NCBI GenBank assembly: GCA_022826945.1
Contig: JAJDTY010000085.1
Location: forward strand, 1-64,000
DNA: 64,000 bases
Reading direction: 5' to 3'
From: Candidatus Binatia bacterium
GTDB lineage: Bacteria > Desulfobacterota > Binatia > Bin18
Shown here: in pieces, positions 1 to 8,817 of the stretch
Layout of the letters: each line of letters begins with the position of its first letter
Numbering within the stretch: position 1 is the first letter of the stretch
Made by a program: the position numbers and the translations under genes
Notes under the pieces: model-generated
What the model was told of the DNA's origin: nothing
The model's input: only the letters and a program-made list of their open reading frames with translations
Database searches by the model: none

Positions 1-1603
1 CCACAATCGCGGTCGGCACCGGGCAGGGCGCTTCGGGGTTGGCGCAGGTCAGCTCAATCGCGGTCGGCGCACGGTAGCTCTCACTATACCCGGCATACAG
101 GCTCAGATGCTCGGTGAAGGTATAGGTCGCGCCCACTGCGGGATTAAACCGGTCAAAGGTATGGTTGCCGCTGGCGTCCGTTCCCGCCCCGTCGTCATCG
201 TCGTCCTCAAGCCCGGCGAGGCGGTCCTGAATGCGGAGATAGGTGACCTCATAACGGCCGGACACGGTCACCGTCAGCTTATCAATCGGTTCGGCACTGA
301 TGGTGAAAAACGGGCCGCCAGCGTGAGTTTCGGTTTTGACATTGGTCTCCACCTCAAATTCGTCCGCCTCGTCCTCTACCAGAGCCTGGAGTAGGGCCAG
401 GTCGTCTTCCAGATCATCATCGCCGTCGTCATCACCGTCGCGGTCGCCGTTGTCATCCCCATTGTCATCGTCGTCCTCGCCCCGCTCGCCGATGAGGTGG
501 TCAAGACGGGCCCCGCTGTAATCGCCACCAATTGTGACCGAGACCGGCCGCTCCCATACCGTGCCTTGATAGGCCAACTGGAGCGCGCCTCCCCAGCCCT
601 TCTGATTCGTACGGGCATCAACGTCTTCTTCAACATCCACGTTAAACTGGTCCACATCCAACAGGCGGCCGTACAGATTGGCCGACAGCGAGAAGCCGTG
701 GCCCAGGTCGTGTTGGTACTGGCTGTTGAGAAACCACAGGTCGGGTTTGAAAATATCGGGATGGGTGAACACCGCGGAGCGGTCACGCTTGAGACGGCTT
801 TCGGGAAGCGGGCCGTTGCCGGTCAGCTTGTTGTTCACATGGGTCAGGGAGAGCGCCAAGTCATCGTGTTCCCCCCGATAGCCGACCTTGCCGAACAGAT
901 GGCCGACATGACTCTTTGAGAAATCCCGAAAGCCGTCTTCGAGAAAGAGATTGCCCGACACAAAATAGTCGAACTTGCCGCGGCTGCCCCCATGTTGCAG
1001 CAAGGTCCGATAGCGGGCGAAACTCCCGCCCCAGACCTCTGCGGTGGTGCCCGGATGGGTAAAGCCGCGCTTGGTTTGCATCACAATGGTCCCGCCGAGC
1101 GTGTTGCGACCATAGACCGGGTTTGAGCCGGGGATGAGCTCCAGACGACCAATGGCATCGGTAGGAATCAAGTCCCAGTTGACCTGGTCGGCCAAGGGCT
1201 CGTTGACGCGCACGCCGTCGACAAAAACGCTCAGCCCCGGCGGCGTCCCAATCAGAAAGGAGCTGGTAAAACCCCGATAGCTGACGTCGGGCTGGAAGGG
1301 GTTATTCTGGACGTGATTCAGGTTCACTCCGCCCAGGCTGCGGGACAGAGTGTCGGTCAGGTTGAGCGCGCCGTGCCGTGTAATCTGCTCGCCGGTGATG
1401 GTCTGCACATTGGCCGGTATGTGTTCGCGCGCGACGGGTGCGCTCATCAACGGGGTCGTGCCGCGTACTTCGATGTCCGGCAGGGTGACGGGCGAAGACT
1501 GGGCCAGAACTGATGTGGCTAACACGAGACTCAGCGCAGCACTGCCAAAAATGTGCAGCAAGACCAGACAAATCCTTTGGCTTCGCAATGGGTTATCCTC
1601 CAT
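1..1603 (-). CDS. TonB-dependent outer-membrane receptor (3' end cut by window edge)
   Basis: I translated the minus strand from an ATG at 1603; about 534 codons run off the left edge without a stop. Residues 1-34 look like a long Sec signal peptide ending SVLAQ. Residues about 45-180 are a plug domain: DTLSRSLGGVNLN, then VDGVRVNEP, then GSNPVYGRNTLGGTI, all typical of TonB receptors. The rest alternates as a beta-barrel, including GYSESYRAPTAIE near the edge. Two predicted extracellular loops are strongly acidic: an Asp/Gly/Asn run around residues 373-400 and an EDDDDD run at about 466. The receptor presumably imports a metal chelate or other scarce ligand, but the ligand cannot be read from sequence. 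It lies downstream of a two-component pair on the same strand. Confidence 0.9.
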   Translation of the reverse strand, partial: MEDNPLRSQRICLVLLHIFGSAALSLVLATSVLAQSSPVTLPDIEVRGTTPLMSAPVAREHIPANVQTITGEQITRHGALNLTDTLSRSLGGVNLNHVQNNPFQPDVSYRGFTSSFLIGTPPGLSVFVDGVRVNEPLADQVNWDLIPTDAIGRLELIPGSNPVYGRNTLGGTIVMQTKRGFTHPGTTAEVWGGSFARYRTLLQHGGSRGKFDYFVSGNLFLEDGFRDFSKSHVGHLFGKVGYRGEHDDLALSLTHVNNKLTGNGPLPESRLKRDRSAVFTHPDIFKPDLWFLNSQYQHDLGHGFSLSANLYGRLLDVDQFNVDVEEDVDARTNQKGWGGALQLAYQGTVWERPVSVTIGGDYSGARLDHLIGERGEDDDDNGDDNGDRDGDDDGDDDLEDDLALLQALVEDEADEFEVETNVKTETHAGGPFFTISAEPIDKLTVTVSGRYEVTYLRIQDRLAGLEDDDDDGAGTDASGNHTFDRFNPAVGATYTFTEHLSLYAGYSESYRAPTAIELTCANPEAPCPVPTAIV

Positions 1604-1627
1604 ATCATCCGAAAGACACCTAGATAG

Positions 1628-1655
1628 CCGAATCCCGCGCAAGAGCGGTATCCGG
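1628..1655 (-). other. Imperfect hairpin in the leader of the TonB receptor gene
   Basis: Two 11-base arms (1628-1638 and 1645-1655) pair at 9 of 11 positions around a 6-base loop, just upstream of the receptor start at 1603. It could be an operator, an mRNA leader structure or the end of the preceding transcription unit. No T-run follows on the minus strand. Confidence 0.3.
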
Positions 1656-1700
1656 GAAAACCCTGAAAAGTGGACAGGAGGACCCTGAAAGCGGGCGGGC

Positions 1701-2369
1701 TTAGTGGTCGGGTGCGACCAGACCGGTCCGCACCGCATAGCGGACCAAGCCGGCAATATGGCGAATGCCGAGTCGGTCCATAAGCTGACTGCGATGGGTT
1801 TCAACGGTCTTGGTGCTGAGATGCAGCAGGCTGGCGATCTGTTTTGTGGTATGCCCTTCGGCAATCAACTGGAGGATTTCACGTTGGCGGACGGTCAAAG
1901 GAGTTGGCGCAGGTTCGGCCATGTCCTCGGCCGCGTTATTCACGCGCTGCAAATAGCGGTCAACAACGTGTTTGGAGACTGCCGGACTGAGATAGGTTTC
2001 ACCGCGGGATACGGCCTGTACGGCTAATTCGAGTTCGGTTGTTGCCGCATCTTTGAGTAAATAACCGGCTGCCCCTACCCGTAACGCTTGGCTGACGTAT
2101 TCTTCGTTTTTGTGCATGGACAGCATAATCACCTGGACCCCAGGGAAGATTTTCGTAATCTGCGCGGTCGCGTCCAAACCGTTGAGTCCCTGCATGGTCA
2201 CATCCATGAAGACGATATCCGGTTGGTGCTCTTGAATGAGACGGAGGGCATCCCGGCCGTCATTGGCTTCGGCTACCACTTCGACGTCGGGAACCTGTTC
2301 GAGGAGGGACCGAATCCCGGCACGGACCAAGATGTGGTCATCGGCCAGAAGAATACGAATAGGATTCAC
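1701..2369 (-). CDS. NarL/FixJ-family response regulator (LuxR-type HTH)
   Basis: The 222-residue protein has a receiver domain (residues about 4-120) with the acidic pair D10/D11 and phosphoacceptor D56 in VFMDVTMQG. A C-terminal LuxR/GerE helix-turn-helix follows (about 157-205: LTVRQREILQLIAEG, STKTVETHR). It is a transcription factor activated by phosphorylation. The start codon is GTG (GTGAATCC). The gene begins 14 bases after the histidine kinase stop, so the two form a cognate pair. The TonB receptor is the next gene downstream and is a plausible target or operon partner; that is inferred from position only. Confidence 0.93.
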   Translation of the reverse strand: MNPIRILLADDHILVRAGIRSLLEQVPDVEVVAEANDGRDALRLIQEHQPDIVFMDVTMQGLNGLDATAQITKIFPGVQVIMLSMHKNEEYVSQALRVGAAGYLLKDAATTELELAVQAVSRGETYLSPAVSKHVVDRYLQRVNNAAEDMAEPAPTPLTVRQREILQLIAEGHTTKQIASLLHLSTKTVETHRSQLMDRLGIRHIAGLVRYAVRTGLVAPDH

Positions 2370-2383
2370 AACTGGACTCCAGA

Positions 2384-3358
2384 TCAGAGGGGAAAGCGGG
2401 CGCAGACCTCGGTGCCCTCCTGCGGGGCGGACACAATGTTCAGGCTGCCCCCGGCCAGTTCGGCGCGCTCCTGCATACTCAATACGCCAATACTGCGTCC
2501 CTGGATAGCGGCTTCCCGGGTGTGTGTCACGTTAAACCCGACTCCGTCGTCCTGAATCGTGCAGTGCAGGCCATCAGCGTGGATGCCGAGCTCAATCCTC
2601 ACCTGGTGGGCACGAGCGTGTCGGGCAATGTTCGTCAAGGCTTCCTGGACGACCCGAAAACACGCGGTGGCAATATCCGGCGGGATGTCGTGGTCCGCCA
2701 CGCCATCGCTCTGAAAAGCGACGGCAACCCCGCTGCTCTGGGCATGCCGGTCCGCATACCACCGCAGCGTAGGAACAAGGCCGAGGTCATCCAGCATGGA
2801 TGGACGCAGGTCCAGCGCGACATCCCGCACCTTTTCCAAGGTCTGATCCGTCAGGACCAGACTCTCCTGTAAGTGGGCGTTGGTCTCGACCTCCGGGAGA
2901 TTGTCCTGCACAAGCTTGAGATTCAGCTTAATCATGGTCAGGGTCTGGCCGACTTCGTCGTGTAACTCGCGGGCAATACGCTGCCGTTCCTCCTCCTGCG
3001 ACGCCTGAACCGTGCGGGACATGGTTTTGAGTGCGGCCTCGGTCTGTTTTCGCTCGGCGATTTCCTCGGACAGCGCGATATTCGTGGCTTCGAGTTCCTG
3101 GGTTCTCTCCTGCACCCGTTGTTGGAGTTCATCGCGCGCCGTCTGGAGTGCGGTGATGAGTCGCTGTCCATAGTAGCCGATGACGGCGAATAAGCCCCAC
3201 ACCACCAGGCGCAGCCGCACCTCTTCGGGCTCGGAAGTAAAGACTTCGGCGAGGAATTGGCGCTGCTGCTCAAACAGCCACACGTCAACCGCTGCGTCAC
3301 ACAGCCAGAACACGGTCCCCAGACCAATGCTCAGCCACAGCAGCCTGCGCTCTTTCAT
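2384..3358 (-). CDS. Membrane sensor histidine kinase, NarX/DegS (HisKA_3) type
   Basis: The 324-residue protein starts with two hydrophobic segments (residues about 6-28 and 48-68) separated by a short loop. A coiled-coil/linker follows (about 70-120). The HisKA_3 dimerization domain has phosphoacceptor H133 in ARELHDEVGQTL. The HATPase_c domain has an N-box QEALTNIARHA (239-249), a G1 box DDGVGF (270-275) and a G2 region GRSIGVLSMQERAE. The periplasmic part is too short for a normal ligand-binding domain, so sensing is probably intramembrane or through a partner. It pairs with the adjacent NarL-type regulator. Confidence 0.93.
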   Translation of the reverse strand: MKERRLLWLSIGLGTVFWLCDAAVDVWLFEQQRQFLAEVFTSEPEEVRLRLVVWGLFAVIGYYGQRLITALQTARDELQQRVQERTQELEATNIALSEEIAERKQTEAALKTMSRTVQASQEEERQRIARELHDEVGQTLTMIKLNLKLVQDNLPEVETNAHLQESLVLTDQTLEKVRDVALDLRPSMLDDLGLVPTLRWYADRHAQSSGVAVAFQSDGVADHDIPPDIATACFRVVQEALTNIARHARAHQVRIELGIHADGLHCTIQDDGVGFNVTHTREAAIQGRSIGVLSMQERAELAGGSLNIVSAPQEGTEVCARFPL

Positions 3359-3389
3359 GTACTGCCGGTCTCTACACCCGCCCCCGCAC

Positions 3390-3409
3390 GGGCCCCCAGG
3401 TGGGGGCCC
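3390..3409. other. GC-rich perfect inverted repeat between amidohydrolase and kinase genes
   Basis: The 20 bases form a perfect palindromic hairpin (arm GGGCCCCCA, centre GG). It sits between the amidohydrolase stop at 3417 and the kinase start at 3358 on the minus strand. No T-run follows, so it may act as a weak or Rho-assisted terminator or an mRNA-stabilising structure rather than a classic terminator. Confidence 0.4.
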
Positions 3410-3416
3410 TCAGTGC

Positions 3417-4526
3417 TTATTCAATCCGATACACGCGCGCGGCGGTGTCGTGAATGAGCTTCTGGCGGTCGGTCTCGGACAATGCGCTAAAGGTGTCTTG
3501 GATAAACTCCTGCGAGCGCGGCCAGATGGCGGCCGTGTGCGGATAGTCCGAAGACCACATGGCGTTGTCTGCCGCATAGCGGTGATAGCCATCGAGCAGG
3601 ATGGGCTCCTCAATGAAGGTCGCATACACCTGACGCTTCACGTAGTCGCTCGGCTTCATGCTCAACTCGACCGAGGAGAGCGGGCCGATTCGCCGGTGGG
3701 CAAAATCCATCCGCCACATAAAATAGGGCATCCAGGCCACGTCGTTCTCGGCCGACACAATGGTGAGCTTGGGAAAACGCTCCAGCACGCCGCCGAGGAC
3801 AAAGACGGCAATCGAGCGCTCCACTTCGTGATGCAGCGTGGAGACCTGGAGCGCCAGGTTATCGGCAAAGAAGTCAATGCCCATGCCCTTCCGGCCGGTC
3901 AGGATGTGTAAGGAAAGCGGCATATTGAGGTCCGAAGCAGCCGCCCAGAACGGATCATAGTCGGTGTGGCTGTACGGGCGCTCATCAGGCGGCTCGGCCC
4001 AGATCATGGCGCCGCGCATGCCTTTTTGGGCGATACGCTCGAGTTCCTTGGTGCCGGCCTGAATGTCTTCAAGCGTGATGAGTCCGAGCGGCAGGAGCCG
4101 CTTTGGATCATGGCTGCAATAATCGACCGCCCAGTCGTTATAGGCCCGAAAGCAGGCGTCCCGCAGCTCGATATTATCCAGGCCGTAGAGCGGCATGCCC
4201 ATGGAGGTGTAGATCACCTCGGCCTCCAGACCGTCCCGCTCCTGGTCCTTGATGCGCGCCGCAGGGTCCCAGACGCTCGCCGGGGCGGCCTCAAAGCCCT
4301 TCCTATTGTGTGCCGGCAGCTCTTCCGAAGGAACGCCGGCCCCAAAAAACCCGGCTACCGGTATCGGGTTGATGTTCTCGCACACAAAGAACTCGCCCTC
4401 TTTTCCGTTAAACCCCTTGACCGTGTGCGGAGCCTGATCCCGAAATTTTTTATCCAGGCGTTCTGCCCACATATCGGGCGGCTCTACAAAATGCGAATCT
4501 GCCGAAATCACTCCAGACTGTGCCAT
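3417..4526 (-). CDS. Amidohydrolase_2 family metal-dependent hydrolase/decarboxylase
   Basis: The protein is 369 residues from the ATG at 4526. I prefer this start over the longer frame because AGGAGG lies just upstream and the sequence begins MAQSGVISADSHFVEPPDMW, the usual family N-terminus. Other family marks are LSLHILTG (metal-ligand His) and WSSDYPHT (catalytic Asp). Relatives are cytosolic TIM-barrel enzymes that hydrolyse or decarboxylate aromatic and heterocyclic acids; the substrate here is unknown. The gene is divergent from the D-aminoacylase-type hydrolase at 4661, and they may share the 134-bp spacer as a control region. Confidence 0.88.
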   Translation of the reverse strand: MAQSGVISADSHFVEPPDMWAERLDKKFRDQAPHTVKGFNGKEGEFFVCENINPIPVAGFFGAGVPSEELPAHNRKGFEAAPASVWDPAARIKDQERDGLEAEVIYTSMGMPLYGLDNIELRDACFRAYNDWAVDYCSHDPKRLLPLGLITLEDIQAGTKELERIAQKGMRGAMIWAEPPDERPYSHTDYDPFWAAASDLNMPLSLHILTGRKGMGIDFFADNLALQVSTLHHEVERSIAVFVLGGVLERFPKLTIVSAENDVAWMPYFMWRMDFAHRRIGPLSSVELSMKPSDYVKRQVYATFIEEPILLDGYHRYAADNAMWSSDYPHTAAIWPRSQEFIQDTFSALSETDRQKLIHDTAARVYRIE

Positions 4527-4660
4527 AGTTCCCTCCTTGGCTGTCGTGAATGTCTCCCGAAACGAACAACGAACCAGACCTACCGGTTGCTCCGACTCCT
4601 TTCCCACTAGCACGCTTTGTGCGGTGGTCAAGAGGAATGGAATGGTCTATATGAAGCAGC

Positions 4661-6376
4661 ATGCAATACGATCTCCTTATTAAAAACGGTACGGTGGTTG
4701 ATGGTTCCGGGCTGCCCCGCTTTCAGGCGGACGTCGCCATCGCTGGGGGCAAAATTGTCGCCATTGGCAAAATTCGCGAGGGCGCCAGGGAAATCATTGA
4801 TGCCGAGGGACATGTGGTCTCCCCCGGCTTTGTTGATGGCCATACCCATATGGATGCCCAGGTGTTTTGGGACCCGCTGGGAACGTGCTCGTGCTGGCAT
4901 GGCATTACCAGCGTGGTCATGGGCAACTGCGGCTTCTCGCTCGCTCCCTGTAGTGAAGAAGACAAACTACTTGTGATGCGTAATCTGGAGCGCGCGGAAG
5001 ACATTTCGCCGGAAGCCATGGAAGCCGGTATCACGTGGAGTTGGACCACCTATCCGGAATACCTGGATGCGGTCGGACGCCTGCCCAAAGGCATTAACTA
5101 TTCCGCCTATATCGGGCATTCCGCGCTGCGGACCTATGTCATGGGCGAGCGGGCTTTTACCGAAGAAGCGACTCCCGACGATCTTGAAGCCATGAAGCGT
5201 GAGGTTCGGAGCGCCATACAAGCGGGTGCCGCCGGTTTTACCACCTCACGCACGCGCAACCACCAAACGCCCGATGGCCAGCCGGTTGCGAGTCGGCTCG
5301 CCACCTGGGACGAGGTTCGCCAACTGGTCGGTGTGCTCGGCGAGTTGAATTCCGGGGTATTTGAGATCGCCGGCGAAGACACCGGACTCAATCCGGAACG
5401 GATTCAGGACTATTGTAACCGGCTCAAAGCCCTGGCGGTGGATACGGGCGTGCCGGTCACGTTCGGCATGTTCAGCGCGCCCAAGGCACCGGACTATTGG
5501 CGCCCGTTTTTTGCGTTGGCCGATGAAACCGCCGAAGCTGGCGGACGCATGTTTATCCAGGTCCACAGTCGGCCCATCAGCGTATTGCAGTCGTTCGAGT
5601 CGGTCACCTCGTTTGACAAGCTGCCCGTCTGGCGCGATATCCGTAAACTGTCCCTGACCGAACAGGAAGCGGCCTTGCGTAATCCTGACGTGCGCCAGAA
5701 GCTGGTGCAGGCCGCCAATCAGCCGCCACAAGAGGGGACGCGGGCAGTTGGCGCGGAAGCCCGTGCAGCGAATTTCAAATGGCTGTTCCCCATCATGGAC
5801 CGGGCCGTCCCGCCGTATCAGTCGGTGGCCGATATCGCCGCCGAACGCAACCAGGATCCGGTGGAGACCTATATCGATCTGGCCTTGGAAAAGAGGCTGA
5901 AGCGTTTCTTCATGCAGCCGCTGACCAATACCCATGAGCCCAGCACCTTGGAGATGATGCAGCACCCCCGCTCGGTGATCACCTTCTCGGATTCAGGTGC
6001 CCATGTTTCACAGATCATGGACTCCTCCCTGCAAACCCATCTGTTGAGTTACTGGGTGCGTGAGCAAGAAGCCCTGACCCTGGAAGACGCAGTGCACCAA
6101 CTGAGCTTCGTGCCGGCGTCCCATTGGAAGCTGGCCGGACGCGGCCTACTGCGTGAGGGTTGGAACGCCGATGTCGTGATCTTTGATCCACAAGCGGTTG
6201 AGCCGCAGGTTCCTGAGCTGACCTATGACCTGCCAGCCGGCGCCCGGCGGCTCAAACAAAAAGCTAACGGTTTTCTGGCGACCATCGTCAATGGCGAAGT
6301 CGTCCTGCGAAACAACGAACACACCGGCGCGTTGCCGGGGCAGTTATTACGCGGTCCATTAGCCAGTCGCCAATAG
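4661..6376 (+). CDS. N-acyl-D-amino-acid deacylase-family amidohydrolase
   Basis: The 571-residue protein has the split beta-sandwich/TIM-barrel layout of D-aminoacylases. It begins with IKNGTVVDGSG, followed by the metal-binding H61/H63 motif in GFVDGHTHMD. The family's metal-bridging cysteine is in VVMGNCGFS. Later come QVHSRP and SDSGAHV, the expected His and catalytic Asp. The C-terminal sandwich closes with ADVVIFDP. Such enzymes remove acyl groups from N-acyl-D-amino acids, but many environmental homologues have unknown substrates. No strong ribosome site precedes the ATG. It is transcribed divergently from another amidohydrolase. Confidence 0.85.
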   Translation: MQYDLLIKNGTVVDGSGLPRFQADVAIAGGKIVAIGKIREGAREIIDAEGHVVSPGFVDGHTHMDAQVFWDPLGTCSCWHGITSVVMGNCGFSLAPCSEEDKLLVMRNLERAEDISPEAMEAGITWSWTTYPEYLDAVGRLPKGINYSAYIGHSALRTYVMGERAFTEEATPDDLEAMKREVRSAIQAGAAGFTTSRTRNHQTPDGQPVASRLATWDEVRQLVGVLGELNSGVFEIAGEDTGLNPERIQDYCNRLKALAVDTGVPVTFGMFSAPKAPDYWRPFFALADETAEAGGRMFIQVHSRPISVLQSFESVTSFDKLPVWRDIRKLSLTEQEAALRNPDVRQKLVQAANQPPQEGTRAVGAEARAANFKWLFPIMDRAVPPYQSVADIAAERNQDPVETYIDLALEKRLKRFFMQPLTNTHEPSTLEMMQHPRSVITFSDSGAHVSQIMDSSLQTHLLSYWVREQEALTLEDAVHQLSFVPASHWKLAGRGLLREGWNADVVIFDPQAVEPQVPELTYDLPAGARRLKQKANGFLATIVNGEVVLRNNEHTGALPGQLLRGPLASRQ

Positions 6377-6429
6377 GTATGGGGATATTCAATCGGGCCT
6401 AAGGGCATAGGGAGTAACATTTCTTCCTC

Positions 6430-6455
6430 TCCGCGTAGAGGCGCGGACCGTTTTT
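6430..6455 (+). terminator. Probable rho-independent terminator after the D-aminoacylase gene
   Basis: The arms TCCGCG (6430-6435) and CGCGGA (6442-6447) enclose a 6-base loop and are followed by CCG and five T residues (6451-6455). It lies 54 bases after the hydrolase stop and before the ankyrin gene. The 3-base gap before the short T-run makes it a moderate rather than strong terminator. Confidence 0.45.
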
Positions 6456-6505
6456 GAGAACCCTCGGTAAGATGCTCCCGTACCCCGGAAGGAGGATGCC
6501 AACCC

Positions 6506-7813
6506 ATGCGTTGTTTCTTCACCTGGAGTCTGGTGGGTCTGTGTCTTACGGTAGCCTCTACGTTGCCGGCCTCTACGCCGCCGCCCGCTGCTTGGTGGCG
6601 CGGGGCAGGTTGGGATTGGTCCACGGTGACCCCGGCCACAGTCCGAGCGCAGTTGGACCAGGGAGTTGCGGTCAATGCGAGGTCCTTCGACAGCGACATA
6701 ACGCTTCTGCACTGGCTGGTGGGCAACACCGAGAACGTGGCGGTGGTTAGTCTGCTGCTGGACCGCGGGGCGGATCTCGCCGCGCGGGACAAGGACGGCT
6801 GGACGCCCTTACACTGGGCAGCGAGGTTCAACAAGAATCCAGCGATTGTTGCCCTGCTACTCGACCGTAGCGCTGCTCGCCAAGCGTGGACCGAGGAAGA
6901 GCGTGCACAGCTCTTGACGAGTTTGTTGTGGGTTGCAGTGGACAACAAAACTCCGGCAGTCGTCGCCTTGCTACTGGACCGTGGTGCCGATCCGCGGTCG
7001 GATAACGGGGTGGGCTGGACGCCATTGCACAGGGCGCTGTTCAAGAACTCCCCCCTCGCAGTGGTGTCCCTGCTGCTGGACCGGGGCGCCGGTCCGCAGG
7101 CGCAGACCAATTCCTGCGAGACGCCCTTACACCTGGCGGCCAGATACTCCCCCCCGGCGGTGGCGGCTCTGCTGCTGGACCGGGGCGCCGACCCGCAGGT
7201 GCAGACCAATTTCGGGACGCCCTTACACTACGCGGCTTGGAACCCCAACCCCGCGGTGGCTACACTGCTCCTTGAACGGGGTGCTGATCCACAGGCGCGG
7301 GATGCGGACAACGGTACGCCCTTACGCAACGCGGCCACCAACCCCAACCCCGCGGTGGCCACACTGTTCCTTGATCGCGGCGTTGATCCGCAGGCGGAGG
7401 ACGAGCATGGCGATACGCCCTTGAGTCAGGCGGCGCTGTTCAACGAGAACCCCGCGGTGCTCGCCCTGCTACTCGATCGCAGCGCTGCCCGCCAGGCGTG
7501 GACCGAGGAAGAGCATGCGCAGATCTTGACGAGCCTGTTGTGGACCGCGCTGTTCAACGAGAACCCTGCGGTGGCTAACCTGCTGCTCGACCGCGGTGCC
7601 GATCCGCAGGCACGGGACGAGTACGGCTCCACACCTTTGCACTTGGTGGCGCAGGGCAAAAAAACCTCGGCGGTGATTGGCCTGCTGCTGGACCGGGGTG
7701 CCGATGCCACCCTCCGCGATAACGACGGCAAGCTGCCCATTGATTACGCCAAAGACAACAAAGCTCTCCAGGGGACGGCCGTGTACAAGCGGCTCATTGA
7801 CGCCTCGTTCTGA
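6506..7813 (+). CDS. Exported ankyrin-repeat protein
   Basis: The 435-residue protein has a signal peptide (MRCFFTWSLVGLCLTV..., cleavage near residue 20-25) and about nine ankyrin units to the C-terminus. The units share the core (L/V)LLDRGADPQARD..GTPLH.AA. Two units are atypical: each carries DRSAARQAWTEEE followed by LTSLLW, at DNA 6868-6930 and 7476-7540. They are nearly identical, so a block was duplicated recently. GGAAGGAGG ends 10 bases before the ATG at 6506. Ankyrin stacks bind proteins; as an exported protein it probably works in the periplasm or outside the cell. No catalytic domain is visible. Confidence 0.85.
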   Translation: MRCFFTWSLVGLCLTVASTLPASTPPPAAWWRGAGWDWSTVTPATVRAQLDQGVAVNARSFDSDITLLHWLVGNTENVAVVSLLLDRGADLAARDKDGWTPLHWAARFNKNPAIVALLLDRSAARQAWTEEERAQLLTSLLWVAVDNKTPAVVALLLDRGADPRSDNGVGWTPLHRALFKNSPLAVVSLLLDRGAGPQAQTNSCETPLHLAARYSPPAVAALLLDRGADPQVQTNFGTPLHYAAWNPNPAVATLLLERGADPQARDADNGTPLRNAATNPNPAVATLFLDRGVDPQAEDEHGDTPLSQAALFNENPAVLALLLDRSAARQAWTEEEHAQILTSLLWTALFNENPAVANLLLDRGADPQARDEYGSTPLHLVAQGKKTSAVIGLLLDRGADATLRDNDGKLPIDYAKDNKALQGTAVYKRLIDASF

Positions 7814-7957
7814 GGCCCGTCACCTGTGCAAGAATCGGCAGCGCCTGCGGTGGGTTTGATTGATGCGTAATTTGACTTTAATCAGGTGGGAGAAGCTGAA
7901 ATCTTTCTGACAACGGCCATTAACCCGGACAATCCGCCATAATAAGGAGGGCTGCGC

Positions 7958-8791
7958 ATGGCTGAAGAGCGCACGGAATGGACAGAGGACGATTCCCAAC
8001 TCTACCGCGAACTGGCGGCGATTGCCGTGCCGGCCCGGGCCGAGCAGGTCGCGACTCTTTTGAGTCTGCTGCCCTTTCAGCAACAGGACGCGTTCCGCGC
8101 GGTTGAGCTTGGCTGCGGGGAAGGAGCCTTGTCCTTCGCCGTGCTGGATTGTTTTCCAAACGCCTCAGTACTGGCTCTGGACGGCTCGGAAAGTATGCGC
8201 GAGCAGGCGGGTCGCCACCTCCAGCGCTTTGGAGATCGAGCTCAGGTCGCGGCATTTGACATGGCCTCGCCAGACTGGCTCGGTTCGCTTGATACGAGCG
8301 ACTGCGTTGTTTCCTCCCTGTGTGTGCACCATCTGAGCGAGCAGGAAAAGCAGTGGCTGTTTACGGAAATAGGTAAACGGGTTTCTGACCGCGGTGTTGT
8401 CCTGCTTGCGGATATCGTCAAGCCGCAGCGGTCGGAAGTGTGGGCGTCCTTTGGCGAAGGCTGGGACCGGATTACGCAGGCACTCTCAATCGAGAAAACC
8501 GGCTCAACCCGGCTTTTTGAAAAATTCACCCAGGAGAAGTGGAATTATTTCCACACCCCCGACCCCTACGACAAACCCTCGCCGCTGTTCGATCAGTTGA
8601 CGTGGCTCAAGCAGGCCGGTTTCGCAGTGGCGGACTGCTTCTGGCTCCAATCCGGACACGCCATTTATGGCGGATATAAAACACAGGGTGACGCGGGGCC
8701 CCTGGCTGCGCCCGCCAGCGTGTCCTTCGCGGCCGCTCTGACATCGGCCCGGACTGCTTTAGACGCCATCGAGCAACGGGCAGGGGCGTAG
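7958..8791 (+). CDS. Class I SAM-dependent methyltransferase
   Basis: The 277-residue protein shows the Rossmann methyltransferase motif I as AVELGCGEGALSF (residues 49-60), an acidic end of strand 2 (VLALDGSESM), and the post-motif VVSSLCVHHLSEQEK. The substrate is unknown; small-molecule methylation is likely because no RNA- or protein-binding domain is attached. AAGGAGG precedes the ATG by 9 bases. The LLM oxidoreductase gene begins 26 bases after its stop, so co-transcription is likely. Confidence 0.85.
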   Translation: MAEERTEWTEDDSQLYRELAAIAVPARAEQVATLLSLLPFQQQDAFRAVELGCGEGALSFAVLDCFPNASVLALDGSESMREQAGRHLQRFGDRAQVAAFDMASPDWLGSLDTSDCVVSSLCVHHLSEQEKQWLFTEIGKRVSDRGVVLLADIVKPQRSEVWASFGEGWDRITQALSIEKTGSTRLFEKFTQEKWNYFHTPDPYDKPSPLFDQLTWLKQAGFAVADCFWLQSGHAIYGGYKTQGDAGPLAAPASVSFAAALTSARTALDAIEQRAGA

Positions 8792-8817
8792 ACATTCTCA
8801 AAAGGAGGCGCGTCGGT

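Noticed and set aside
1604..1700. Cobalamin riboswitch upstream of the TonB receptor
   Set aside because: The 97-base gap is too short for a full B12 riboswitch, and no B12-box was seen.
6223..7209. 328-codon open frame antisense to the ankyrin gene
   Set aside because: Its apparent repeats (SSSRATTAG) are the reverse reading of the ankyrin LLLDRGAD units.
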